A stretch of DNA of 64,000 nucleotides from Streptomyces qinzhouensis (GTDB taxonomy: Bacteria > Actinomycetota > Actinomycetes > Streptomycetales > Streptomycetaceae): positions 4,340,001 through 4,404,000 of the forward strand of contig NZ_CP042266.1 in the NCBI RefSeq assembly GCF_007856155.1. The letters run 5' to 3'. The stretch's first letter is position 1. Each line of letters starts with the position of its first letter. A model generated the notes under the pieces. The model saw nothing but the letters and a program-made list of their open reading frames with translations. It was not told the origin of the DNA and searched no databases. The position numbers were made by a program, and so were the translations under genes. Below, piece after piece: positions 25,793-34,253 of the stretch.

Positions 25793-27181
25793 ATGGCCGA
25801 CCGGCACCCGCTCTCCTGCTCCGTCCGAGTGCGTGAACAGGCCCGGGAGCAAGGCTGGCCCCCTGACCGGACCGCTGCCGCCATCGCGCAGTGCTGCGCG
25901 GTCAGTCTGCTGCGCGCCCATCGCCTGGCGCGGGGCTGGACCCTTCAGCAGGCCGTGGACGCCTACCGGGAGATCTCCCGGGACATCCCCGGAGCCGCCC
26001 GTCTTGACCAGGACCAGCTCCGGATCTGGGAGACGAACCACGATCGGCGCCCTCTCGCCCGTACCATCGACCTGCTGTGCCGTCTGTACGAGACAAGCGC
26101 AGAAGGGCTGGGCCTGAGCGGCAACTACACACCGACACAGATTCCCGTTCAGCGAAGCCTGCGACCGGATTCACGGACCACTCACAGTTCGGCGGTCACT
26201 GTAGCCACGGGGCCGGACTCCCTCGACAGAGTTCTGGACCGGACCCGGTATGACGTGGACCGAACTCTCGCACGTGCCACGGTCAGTTTCGTCCAGCTCG
26301 ATTTGCTGGAAGAACGTCTGGCAGATCTTCGCTGTCAGTACCTCGTCACCGCGCCGGTTCCGATGCTCGGCCACCTGCTTCCGGAGCTCGACGAGGTGCA
26401 GGCAATTGCCGCAGAGCGGCAGCCCGCACTGGTGCAGATGCGGCTGTCGGAGGTAACCGCCGTCTTGGCAACTCTGATTGCCGACGCCCTCATGAAACTC
26501 GGGCGCCTGCGTCAGTCCCGTGCCTGGTACGCCACCGCCCGCTCGGCCGCGGACGACAGCACCAACGCCGATCTGCGTGCCCGTGTTCGCGCCCAGGCCG
26601 CGATGCTGCCCTACTACTACGGACCCCTGGCCAGTGCGGTCGCACTCTCCCGGGAAGCGCGGATAATCGCCCGCCACCGCGCTACTGCTACTGCGGCGTT
26701 TTCTGCCGCAGCCGAGGCGCGTGCACTGGCCCGGCAGGGAGATACCGCCCGCGCCCGCGAGGCGATCCGCCTTGCCCGGGACGTGTACGACCGAGCGAGC
26801 CCCGGCGACCCCGATGATGCCTTTGCTTTCCCCGAACGTCGACTCCTGCTCTATCTGAGCGGCGCGCTCACTTACCTCGGTGACACCCATGAGGCCGACC
26901 GCGTCCAGGCTCGCGCACTCACCCTTTATGGCGACCATCAGGGGATTGATCCCGTCCTGCTCCACCTTGAACAGGCCATCTGCCTCGTCCGTACCCGACA
27001 CCTGTCCGAAGCGTGCAGGATCGCGACCGGCGCGTATCTCCAACTCCCGCCTGATCAACGGACCGAACTTCTCGCCGCACGCGCCCACGATGTCCTGGCC
27101 GTTATTCCTGTCCCGATGAGAACCACATCCGCTGCCCGAGAGCTCGGAGACGCTCTCGCCCTCCCCACCAGCACCAGGTGA
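25793..27181 (+). CDS. XRE-type regulator with TPR-like helical domain
   Basis: 462 residues. The N-terminal ~100 include a helix-turn-helix (LLRAHRLARGWTLQQAVDAYR ... RIWETNHDRRPLARTIDLLCRLYETS), then a linker, then about 300 residues of paired helices with TPR character. This architecture is common for Streptomyces regulators that sense peptides or metabolites through the TPR domain. GGAGGTGACG precedes the ATG. The tandem palindromes directly upstream are probably its own operators. It is followed at 33 bp by the APH-like kinase gene. Confidence 0.85.
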   Translation: MADRHPLSCSVRVREQAREQGWPPDRTAAAIAQCCAVSLLRAHRLARGWTLQQAVDAYREISRDIPGAARLDQDQLRIWETNHDRRPLARTIDLLCRLYETSAEGLGLSGNYTPTQIPVQRSLRPDSRTTHSSAVTVATGPDSLDRVLDRTRYDVDRTLARATVSFVQLDLLEERLADLRCQYLVTAPVPMLGHLLPELDEVQAIAAERQPALVQMRLSEVTAVLATLIADALMKLGRLRQSRAWYATARSAADDSTNADLRARVRAQAAMLPYYYGPLASAVALSREARIIARHRATATAAFSAAAEARALARQGDTARAREAIRLARDVYDRASPGDPDDAFAFPERRLLLYLSGALTYLGDTHEADRVQARALTLYGDHQGIDPVLLHLEQAICLVRTRHLSEACRIATGAYLQLPPDQRTELLAARAHDVLAVIPVPMRTTSAARELGDALALPTSTR

Positions 27182-27214
27182 CAGCACCAGCCCATCTGCC
27201 GCAGCCTGGGACAT

Positions 27215-28117
27215 ATGACGGAACCCCTGCCCGGCGGCTTCACCAGCGCTGAACTGACTGCTCTGACCACACAGGCTCGTACGGAACTGGACCTTGACGG
27301 CCACGAGCAGCAACTGCTGCGTGGCCACACCAACGCCGTCGTCCGCATCGGCCCCGTCGTCCTCAAGATCGCCCGCAAGGGGACCACCGCGCCGGCCGTC
27401 GAGCGAACCGTTGCCCTGGTGCGCTGGCTCCAAGAGCAGGGGTTCCCTACCGTGCCACTCCATTCCCACCACCGACAGCCGCTCCACCTCTACGGCGGGG
27501 CCCTGGCCACCGTATGGACCTACCTCCCCCAGCCCGCTGAACCCCTTGCCGCAGCCGACCTGGCTGCTCCGCTCGCGACCCTCCACCAACTTCCCACGCC
27601 GCCGGTCCCGGTACGGCGGCTCGACAACCTCCGGGCGATACGTCGCTCTCTCTCCGCAACTCGGACGCTCGACCCGGACGACATGGCCTTCCTCAGGGAC
27701 CGCGCGGACCGGCTTGAACGCGACCTGGAACAAGTTGCCTATGTTCTTGCTCCGAGCCTTGTCCAAGGCGATCCGCAGCACCGCAACGCACTGCACGACA
27801 GCGCGGGCGGGCGGACCGTGTTGTGCGACTGGGACACCGTTGCCCACGGTCGGCCCGAATGGGACCTGGTCACGGTCGAGATCCACTGCCGGCGCTTTGG
27901 CCATGGGCCGCAGCACTGGGTCGATTTCACTGCCGCGTACGGGTTTGACGTCACAGCGTGGTCGGGCTACCAGACCCTTCGCGATATCCGCGAGCTGCGA
28001 ATGATCACCACCAACGCCCGCAAGGCACGGCACACCCCCGGCTCCCTCTGCGAGGTACAGCGACGGATTAAGAGTCTGCGAGAGGACGAGGACGGACTGC
28101 TGTGGAACATTCTCTGA
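27215..28117 (+). CDS. Aminoglycoside phosphotransferase-like kinase
   Basis: 300 residues with the APH/choline-kinase fold: an ATP-binding N-lobe (RGHTNAVVRIGPVVLKIAR, Lys near residue 49), then the Brenner-type catalytic loop variant VQGDPQHRN (~190-198) and the metal-binding LCDWDTVAHG (~209-218). The usual catalytic HGD is QGD here. The substrate is unknown; family members phosphorylate aminoglycosides, macrolides, homoserine or other small alcohols. It follows the XRE-TPR gene closely. Confidence 0.86.
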   Translation: MTEPLPGGFTSAELTALTTQARTELDLDGHEQQLLRGHTNAVVRIGPVVLKIARKGTTAPAVERTVALVRWLQEQGFPTVPLHSHHRQPLHLYGGALATVWTYLPQPAEPLAAADLAAPLATLHQLPTPPVPVRRLDNLRAIRRSLSATRTLDPDDMAFLRDRADRLERDLEQVAYVLAPSLVQGDPQHRNALHDSAGGRTVLCDWDTVAHGRPEWDLVTVEIHCRRFGHGPQHWVDFTAAYGFDVTAWSGYQTLRDIRELRMITTNARKARHTPGSLCEVQRRIKSLREDEDGLLWNIL

Positions 28118-28224
28118 GAGGTCTGGTTCTGCTGGCTGGAAGCATTACCAGGCGGTGCTCACCCTCTTAGCAGGGCTCTGAACTTCCTGCCAAACTATCG
28201 CTGGATATCTGAGAGGTGGCCCTC

Positions 28225-28431
28225 ATGAAGATTCTCTTCGTCGCCCCTGCCGACGCATGGTTCAAGTCTTCCTACAGCAACGACTCCGGCGGGGCTTGCG
28301 TCGAGATCGCAGACCTGACCGGAGGGATCGGAATTCGCGACTCGAAGATAGAGCACGGTCCTGCGCTCGCCGTGACGGCCGCTGCCTGGTCTTCCTTCGT
28401 GGACCTGGCACGTACCGACACCATCGACTGA
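28225..28431 (+). CDS. DUF397 protein (second copy)
   Basis: 68 residues from an ATG eight bases after GAGAGG. The core WFKSSYSNDSGGACVEIADL and IGIRDSK is nearly identical to the copy at 18522. Unusually, no XRE-DUF5753 gene is next to it; the nearest regulator is the XRE-TPR gene two genes upstream, so it may work with a distant partner. Confidence 0.9.
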   Translation: MKILFVAPADAWFKSSYSNDSGGACVEIADLTGGIGIRDSKIEHGPALAVTAAAWSSFVDLARTDTID

Positions 28432-28584
28432 CAACGTCGGCGGAATTCCGAGGGTCCGCCGTCCCCCATGCCGAACCCGGGGAAGGCGGACCATGTCGTA
28501 GGGCCAGATCCAAGGGCAGACAGGTGCACCCTCGGGTCAGGGCACAGAGCACCCATGTTCATCCCGGTCCAGCAGGGAGACCGC

Positions 28585-29244
28585 ATGACCAATCCTGCAA
28601 TCACCAGTAGCCAGAGGGATCAGGCCGGTCTGATCTGGGACTACCACCAGATGGGCCACGAACCCGAGCCTGTCGAGGTGGCGATCGGCCTGGGCAGCCA
28701 TGATCCCGGTGTAGCCGACACCGCTGCCAGGCTCTACCACCAGGGGTTGATGAAGACGCTCGTGTTCTCCGGCGGAAACAGCCCCACCACGAAGGGCCGT
28801 TTCCCCCGGGGCGAAGCCGTTCACTACCGCGAGCACGCCCTCACCCTCGGTGTCCCCGACGATGCGATCCTCGTCGAACCCCATGCCACCAACACCGGCG
28901 CCAACATCGCCCTCAGCCGTGAACTCCTTGCCCGAGAAGGCATCCGGCCCAGCTCGGTGCTCCTGATCACCAAGCCGTATATGGAACGTCGCGCCTACGC
29001 GACCACCCGCCGGGTCTGGCCCGAGGTTGATGTGCGGTGTGCTTCGGAGGACCTGGCCTTCGCGGACTACCTGACCGCTATCGGTGATCAGAAGTTGGTG
29101 GTGGACATGCTCGTGGGTGACCTCCAGCGGATCATCGAGTACCCCAAGCTCGGATACGCGATCGAACAGGACGTACCCAAGGATGTTCGCACCGCTTACA
29201 CCGGTCTGGTCGAAGCCGGGTTCACCAGCCGTCTCATGGCATGA
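28585..29244 (+). CDS. YdcF/SanA/ElyC family (DUF218) protein
   Basis: 219 residues with the DUF218 fold: VAIGLGSHDPGVADTAARLY, VFSGGNSP, then ILVEPHATNTGANIALSREL with the conserved Glu-x-x-x-x-x-Thr-x-x-Asn pattern. This member has no membrane helix, so it is cytosolic, like E. coli YdcF, which binds S-adenosylmethionine. The ATG is preceded by CAGGGAGA. It lies upstream of a methyltransferase gene, suggestive if SAM-binding holds here, though that is inference. Confidence 0.88.
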   Translation: MTNPAITSSQRDQAGLIWDYHQMGHEPEPVEVAIGLGSHDPGVADTAARLYHQGLMKTLVFSGGNSPTTKGRFPRGEAVHYREHALTLGVPDDAILVEPHATNTGANIALSRELLAREGIRPSSVLLITKPYMERRAYATTRRVWPEVDVRCASEDLAFADYLTAIGDQKLVVDMLVGDLQRIIEYPKLGYAIEQDVPKDVRTAYTGLVEAGFTSRLMA

Positions 29245-29472
29245 GGAACAGCAGGTCGAAGCAACCAGGGCACCGTGAAGACGGGCCCGGGCAGTCTTGA
29301 AGCACTCTCGCATCCGGTCATTTTTTTGCCCCTGCCCAGGAGTGAAATGCCGGAAGAAACAGGTGTTCTCATTACCCGCTATCTTTCCGGCCAGCGTCGG
29401 AAACCACTCTTCTGGCGGGGAGCGGCGGGCTCCGTCATCATGACGAACCCCCAAGCTCTACAGGAGGTGGTC

Positions 29473-29589
29473 ATGGGCAAGCACGAGAAGCCCCCGCCGG
29501 ATCTGTCCCAGGGCAAACCACCACCCGGCAACGCCGATGGGCAGGTCCCTCCTCCACCGCCCTCCGACGGGAAGCACAAGAAGAAGTAG
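29473..29589 (+). CDS. 38-residue Pro-rich peptide, candidate precursor of a modified peptide
   Basis: A short, highly charged peptide with Lys/His ends and PPP and PPPPP runs. It has Asp-Gly pairs at residues 22-23 and 32-33 and no Cys. It is preceded by a near-perfect AGGAGGTGG, and its stop is only 3 bp from the start of a PIMT-like methyltransferase gene. Asp-Gly is the classic site of aspartimide/isoaspartate formation, the chemistry of that enzyme family. An in-frame ATG at 29440 would add an 11-residue leader. It may equally be a hydrophilic small protein of other function. Confidence 0.65.
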   Translation: MGKHEKPPPDLSQGKPPPGNADGQVPPPPPSDGKHKKK

Positions 29590-29592
29590 GTC

Positions 29593-30738
29593 ATGGACAG
29601 GCTCGACGTGAGGCGCGCGGAACTCCACCAAGTCATGGAAGATCGCGGGGCCTGGCCCGAGCGGTCTCCGTGGATCCGGGAGGCCGTACGAGCGCTGCCG
29701 CGCGATCGCTTCGCCCCGGAGCGGCTCTGGCGGTGGGACGGCCACGCCTATGTTCCCGTCGACCGTACCGACGAGCCCGGAGGGTGGGCGGACCTCCTCT
29801 TCGCCGACCCCGACGCGGCCGCGGTCACCCAGGTCACCGGAGGGCTGCCCACATCGAGTCTGTCCTGTCAGGGCATCGTTGTCGACATGCTCGACTCCCT
29901 CCTCCTCGAACCCGGACATCGGGTGCTGGAGCTGGGGACGGGGACCGGCTGGAACGCGGTGCTCGCCGCGGTGCGGGCCGGGGTCGGCCGGGTCACCACG
30001 GTCGAAATGGACCCGGACGTGGGCGAGACCGCCCGCGCCCGGCTCCTGGCACACGCACCCGGGATCCGGACCGAACTCGGTGACGGCTCCCTGGGCGCGC
30101 CGGACAGCGGCCCGTACGACCGGGTCATCGCCACCTACGCCGTTGAACACGTCCCCTGGGCCTGGGTCGCACAGACCCGGCCCGGTGGACGGGTCGTCTT
30201 CCCCTGGGGCCGTCTCGGGCATATCGCGCTCACGGTGGCCGACGACGGGGCTTCGGCATCCGGATGGGTGCAGGGCCTGGCGCAGTTCATGCCCGACCGC
30301 ACCACCGGAACCGAGCCGGGTTTTACCGAGGTCCGCGGTACGGGCGAGCCCGACGACGAACGGATCTGGACGCGGGAACTCGCCCCGCTGCGGGACGACT
30401 GGGATCTCCGGTTCGCCTTGCGCGTCGCCGAGCCCGGGCTTCAGTACACGACGGCGGAGGACGACGACGGCTGGAATGCCTGGCTCCATGACCAGGACTC
30501 CTCCTGGGCGGTGATCGCCGCGCAGGAGGACGGCACGACGGTCGCCTCCCAGGGCGGGCCTCGGCGCCTGGCCGATCTTCTCGACCAGGCGTGGGGCGAG
30601 TGGACGCAACTGGGTTCTCCCGACCGGTACGCGTACGGGCTGACCGTCACTCCGGACCGGCAGTACGCCTGGGCCCTGGACCCCGGGACCGGACCCCGCT
30701 GGTATCAGTTGGCCGACCCGCGGGGCGCCCGCGCCTGA
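29593..30738 (+). CDS. Protein-L-isoaspartate O-methyltransferase-like enzyme
   Basis: 381 residues, longer than housekeeping PIMTs (~210-230). A PIMT-type N-terminus (IREAVRALPRDRFAPERLW) leads into TSSLSCQGIVVDMLDSLLL and the SAM motif RVLELGTGTGWNAVLAAV (~residues 113-130), then VTTVEMDPDVGETAR. The last ~150 residues are a separate domain seen in RiPP-associated methyltransferases such as those with ATP-grasp or FxLD peptides, as far as I recall. Three bases after the 38-residue peptide gene, so translation is coupled. It faces the MFS exporter gene with 17 bp between stops. Confidence 0.88.
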   Translation: MDRLDVRRAELHQVMEDRGAWPERSPWIREAVRALPRDRFAPERLWRWDGHAYVPVDRTDEPGGWADLLFADPDAAAVTQVTGGLPTSSLSCQGIVVDMLDSLLLEPGHRVLELGTGTGWNAVLAAVRAGVGRVTTVEMDPDVGETARARLLAHAPGIRTELGDGSLGAPDSGPYDRVIATYAVEHVPWAWVAQTRPGGRVVFPWGRLGHIALTVADDGASASGWVQGLAQFMPDRTTGTEPGFTEVRGTGEPDDERIWTRELAPLRDDWDLRFALRVAEPGLQYTTAEDDDGWNAWLHDQDSSWAVIAAQEDGTTVASQGGPRRLADLLDQAWGEWTQLGSPDRYAYGLTVTPDRQYAWALDPGTGPRWYQLADPRGARA

Positions 30739-30755
30739 CCGGTTCGCGGGGCAAC

Positions 30756-32045
30756 TCAGCTGGTGACGGCCGCCTGCCGCTCCGCGTCCGATGCCCGCTC
30801 ACCCTTGAGCTCCGGCCGGGCGGCGGTGTCGGGAGCTGGCCGCGGGGAGCGGCGTAGGGCCGTTGTCGCGGACAGGACGACCGGGATCGCGGCGAGGGCG
30901 AAGCACACCGACAGGGGGAGGCGGCCCACCAGCAGTCCCGTGGCGGCCGTCGCGCCCGCCGAGCCGGCGTTGAACGCGGTGTTGACCCAGGCGCCCGCCT
31001 TGGTGCGGCCCGCCGGGTCGGCGCATTCGTCGGCGATCAGATAGGCGGTGGTGATGGCCGGGGCGATGAACAGGCCGCCCAGTGCCGCCCACACGATGAG
31101 CAGATAAGGGTGGGGGGAGAGGCCCGCCGCGGCGAGGGTCAGCCCCAGCGGTACCGCCAGGAAGGCCAGCCGCAGCCGGTTCGAGGCGCGCCACGGGATC
31201 GCGCCGTACACCAGACCGCCGATGGCGCTGCCGCCGCACAGCGCGGCCAGTACCCAGGCGACCGCCTGAGGCTCGTGGTGCGCGTCGGCGAAGGCGATCA
31301 CCAGGAGTTCGAACGCGCCCAGGCAGATACCCACCGCGGCCGAGACGACGATCGCCTGACGCAGTCCGGGGTCGCCGCGCAGGGCGGGTTCCTCGGAGGG
31401 CTGCGCCGGTCCGGCGGGTGCCTTCTCCCGGCCGGTCCAGCCGCGGGCCGCCGGAGAGGTGATCAGGGCGAGCGTCCCGGTCAGTACGAGTGCCGCGCTC
31501 ACCGCGAGACCGAGTGACGGCGCCGCGACCTGCACCAGCAGCCCCACCAGCAGCGGTCCCGCGACGAAGAGGAGTTCCTCGGCGACCGAGTCCAGGCTGT
31601 AGGCGCGCTGCAGCAGCCGCCGGTCGGGCAGCAGGTCGCTCCACAGGGTCCGCATCACCGGGCCGAGCGGCGGCGTACACGCGCCCGCGGGCGCCGCCAG
31701 GAGCCCCAGCAGGATTCCTGACGTGCCGGACCACGAGGTCGCGAAGGCCAGCGCGGCCAGCAGCACCGCGTAGAGGCCGGCCATGGGGAGCAGCGCCCGG
31801 CGCGGGCCGTACCGGTCGACCAGACCGGCCCGGGTCGGTGAGAGAAAGACGCTGGTCAGCGCGAACAGCGCCATGACGGTACCGGCGACGGCATAAGAGT
31901 CGGTGGACTCCTTGACCGCCAGCACCAGCGACAGCGAGACCATTCCGTAGGAGAGCCGGCCCAGCAGGGCCGCGCCGAACGTGCGGCAGGCATGGCGGGT
32001 ACGCAGCACAGCCGCGTACGAAGGCGTCGTGGAAGACGAAGACAT
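30756..32045 (-). CDS. MFS transporter
   Basis: 429 residues with about 12 membrane helices and a central cytosolic loop near residues 195-225. The N-terminus (GRLSYGMVSLSLVLAV) and motif A-like stretch TRAGLVDRYGPRRALLP (~residues 70-86) fit the drug:H+ antiporter-like branch. It has an ATG at 32045 behind GAGGGA; the frame continues to 32099. The substrate is unknown. It converges on the PIMT-like gene and might export that system's product, but it could equally be independent. Confidence 0.9.
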   Translation of the reverse strand: MSSSSTTPSYAAVLRTRHACRTFGAALLGRLSYGMVSLSLVLAVKESTDSYAVAGTVMALFALTSVFLSPTRAGLVDRYGPRRALLPMAGLYAVLLAALAFATSWSGTSGILLGLLAAPAGACTPPLGPVMRTLWSDLLPDRRLLQRAYSLDSVAEELLFVAGPLLVGLLVQVAAPSLGLAVSAALVLTGTLALITSPAARGWTGREKAPAGPAQPSEEPALRGDPGLRQAIVVSAAVGICLGAFELLVIAFADAHHEPQAVAWVLAALCGGSAIGGLVYGAIPWRASNRLRLAFLAVPLGLTLAAAGLSPHPYLLIVWAALGGLFIAPAITTAYLIADECADPAGRTKAGAWVNTAFNAGSAGATAATGLLVGRLPLSVCFALAAIPVVLSATTALRRSPRPAPDTAARPELKGERASDAERQAAVTS

Positions 32046-32211
32046 GATGATGTCCCTCGGAGACAGCGCCAGGCTGAAGGCGGCGCTCAAAACGTGCATG
32101 GGCAGCGGAAGTCGCGCCCGGTGGGGCGCAGACGGCGCTGACTCCTATGCACGGAAGAAGGACATGCAGGGGACCGTATCAGAGAGGGTGCCGGACCGGA
32201 TAGGGAAGTTT

Positions 32212-33135
32212 TTACGCTCCCGGCGGCGAGGGGGTCCGCAGGGACTCGACCGCCAGCCGGGCCGCCGTGCCGATGACCGCGTCCGCCGCCGGGAGCGTGG
32301 CCGCCGGGCTCGCCGCGCGGGTGAAGACCGCCACCGCGTACCGGCCGCCGTCCGGGTAGGCCACCACCCCGACCTCGTTGCGGAGCGTCGGCACGCTGCC
32401 CGTCTTCCCCGCGACCTGGACATCGTCGAAGGGGAAGCCCGACGCCAGGCGGTGCGGCCAGACCTGGAGGCCGAGGATCCGGCGCATCGCCGCGCAGTGC
32501 TCGGGGGTGCCCGCCTCGTCGCGCCAGACGGCGGCGAGCAGGGCGGTCATATCGCGGGGTGTGCTGCGGTTCGTCCGGGCCGGGTCGAGCGCGCGCAGTC
32601 CGGCGATCACCCGGGGATCGGCGAACGCCCTCGGGCCGGCGGGGCCCGCGTCCTTGCGGAGGCTGCCGAGGAAGGAGCCGAAGGTCTCCACCGCCTCGGT
32701 ACGGGGCATGCCCAGGCGCCGGGTGGTGGCGTTGACCGCGTCGAGGCCCACCCGCTCCAGCAGGACATCGGCCGCGGCGTTGTCGCTGACGCTCATCATC
32801 AGAAAGGCCGCGTCCCGCAGCGACAGCCGGGCCCCGTCGAGCATGGCGCCCAGACCTGTCGGGCCCGGGGTGCGGCCGTGCGCGGGGATCTCCGTCTGCT
32901 CGGTGAGATCCAGCCGCCCGGCCGCCGCCGCCTCGTGCAGTGTCACCAGTACACACAGCTTGTGGACGCTCGCGGTCACCACGGGACGGTCAGCACCCGC
33001 GTCGACCTCGGCGTCGGTGTCGATGTCCCGGGCGTGCAGCCAGCCCGTGACCCCGGCCCCGGCGAAGGCCGCGCCGATCCGGGCCCCGGCGCCGGGCGGC
33101 GGGGGAGTACGGGGGTGCGGTGTCGGCTCGGTCAT
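32212..33135 (-). CDS. blaB: Cytosolic serine hydrolase/beta-lactamase-like protein, probable BlaB-type regulator
   Basis: 307 residues with all three penicillin-recognising motifs: Ser56-Val-His-Lys59, Ser117-Asp-Asn119 and Lys244-Thr-Gly246, but no signal peptide. Its ATG overlaps the LysR stop (ATGA), so the two are co-translated. In Streptomyces cacaoi the inducible beta-lactamase is controlled by a LysR protein (BlaA) and a cytoplasmic protein with these same motifs (BlaB), encoded next to each other and divergent from the enzyme gene. This locus has the same design. The regulatory role is inferred from that parallel. Confidence 0.8.
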   Translation of the reverse strand: MTEPTPHPRTPPPPGAGARIGAAFAGAGVTGWLHARDIDTDAEVDAGADRPVVTASVHKLCVLVTLHEAAAAGRLDLTEQTEIPAHGRTPGPTGLGAMLDGARLSLRDAAFLMMSVSDNAAADVLLERVGLDAVNATTRRLGMPRTEAVETFGSFLGSLRKDAGPAGPRAFADPRVIAGLRALDPARTNRSTPRDMTALLAAVWRDEAGTPEHCAAMRRILGLQVWPHRLASGFPFDDVQVAGKTGSVPTLRNEVGVVAYPDGGRYAVAVFTRAASPAATLPAADAVIGTAARLAVESLRTPSPPGA

Positions 33136-34136
33136 ATCCAGTACTCCGCGGCTGGGCGCAGGTGCAGGGGGTGTGAGGGCATCGGCACGGCGGTGTCCGA
33201 TTCGGACGCCGCGGTACGGCCGAGGGCCTCGGTGACGGTATCGGCGAACGCCCGTACCCCGGCGTCCTCGCCACGGCCCCGGGGCCAGGCCGCCGAATGC
33301 CGCCAGGCCAGCGGGGCGCCGGCCAGCGGTCGCCAGACCGTTTCGGGAGAAGGGGAAGAAGAGGGGAAAGGGGAAGAAGAAGGGGAAGGGGCGGATTCGG
33401 TACGTGGCGCGAACGCCACCGCCCGGCGCGACAGCAGCAGCCCCCGGGTGAAGCTCGCGCCCTGGCCGTGGCGGACCGCCTGCGGGGTGAGACCGTGGCG
33501 GGCGCAGGTGGTCAGCAGATCGTCGTAGACCGCCGGGGCCAGCTCCCGTGGGAAGAGAATCAGCTCGTACCCGGCCAGTGCGGCGAGCGGCACAACCTCG
33601 AAACCGGCCGCCGGGGCATCGTGCGGCAGCAGGACGCCCAGGTCATGGCGGAGCACCGGGCCCAGTTCGAGTCCGGTCACATCGCAGGGGTGGCGGATCA
33701 GGCCCACGTCCAGCTCGTGCCGGGCGAGCCGGTCCACCTGCTCCGCCGTCGACAGCTCGTGCAGTTCCAGTTCGACCCCGTGCCCGCGCTCGGCGAAACC
33801 GTCGAGGACCGCGGCGACCGTCTCACCGGCGATATCCGGTGACAGCGCGGCGCGCACCAGCCCGCTGCGGCCCTCCCGGACATGCCGGGCCGTGGCCGTC
33901 AGCGCCTCGGCGGACGCCAGCAGATTACGGGCCTCGGTCAGCAGCAGGGTGCCGCTTTTGGTGAGCGTGACCTGTCGGGTGGTCCGGTCGAAAAGCCGTA
34001 CCCCCAGCTCTCGTTCCAGTCGCTGGACGCGCTGGGACAGCGGCGGCTGGGCCATGCCCAGTCGTTGGGCGGCACGGCCGAAATGTAATTCCTCTGCAAC
34101 AGCGACAAAGCACTGGACATGCCGGATCAGGTCCAC
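33132..34136 (-). CDS. blaA: LysR-family regulator, AmpR/BlaA-like
   Basis: 334 residues. A typical LysR helix-turn-helix (residues 1-62: HFGRAAQRLGMAQPPLSQRVQRLE) and an effector domain from ~90. It is divergent from the class A beta-lactamase gene, as with AmpR and S. cacaoi BlaA. Oddity: around residues 250-265 the effector domain carries a low-complexity Ser/Pro insert (SAPSPSSSPFPSSSPSPETV), encoded by an unbroken 47-base purine/pyrimidine tract at 33345-33391. The insert may be a recent slippage expansion in a surface loop. Product otherwise complete. Confidence 0.85.
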   Translation of the reverse strand: MDLIRHVQCFVAVAEELHFGRAAQRLGMAQPPLSQRVQRLERELGVRLFDRTTRQVTLTKSGTLLLTEARNLLASAEALTATARHVREGRSGLVRAALSPDIAGETVAAVLDGFAERGHGVELELHELSTAEQVDRLARHELDVGLIRHPCDVTGLELGPVLRHDLGVLLPHDAPAAGFEVVPLAALAGYELILFPRELAPAVYDDLLTTCARHGLTPQAVRHGQGASFTRGLLLSRRAVAFAPRTESAPSPSSSPFPSSSPSPETVWRPLAGAPLAWRHSAAWPRGRGEDAGVRAFADTVTEALGRTAASESDTAVPMPSHPLHLRPAAEYWI

Positions 34137-34253
34137 GAACAGCGATTATATCGAGGCTTGATGAATCCGTGACTGATATCGGTCTTGGACGTAACGCCGG
34201 ACCCGCTGATCTGCTCGGGGTATTGAACGGCCACGACGCAGAAGGTGTGAACT
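34137..34253. promoter_or_regulatory. Divergent blaA / beta-lactamase promoter
   Basis: 117 bp between divergent starts, AT-richer than its surroundings. ATC-N7-GAT at 34150-34162 and a following GATATC fit a LysR-type T-N11-A site, the usual position for a regulator that represses itself and activates the divergent gene. Confidence 0.5.

Noticed and set aside
29245..29472. The 66-codon in-frame extension of the small peptide as a leader
   Set aside because: It contains several start options, no leader-like motif and an internal run of T; the strong ribosome site lies before the ATG at 29473. An 11-residue leader from 29440 remains possible.
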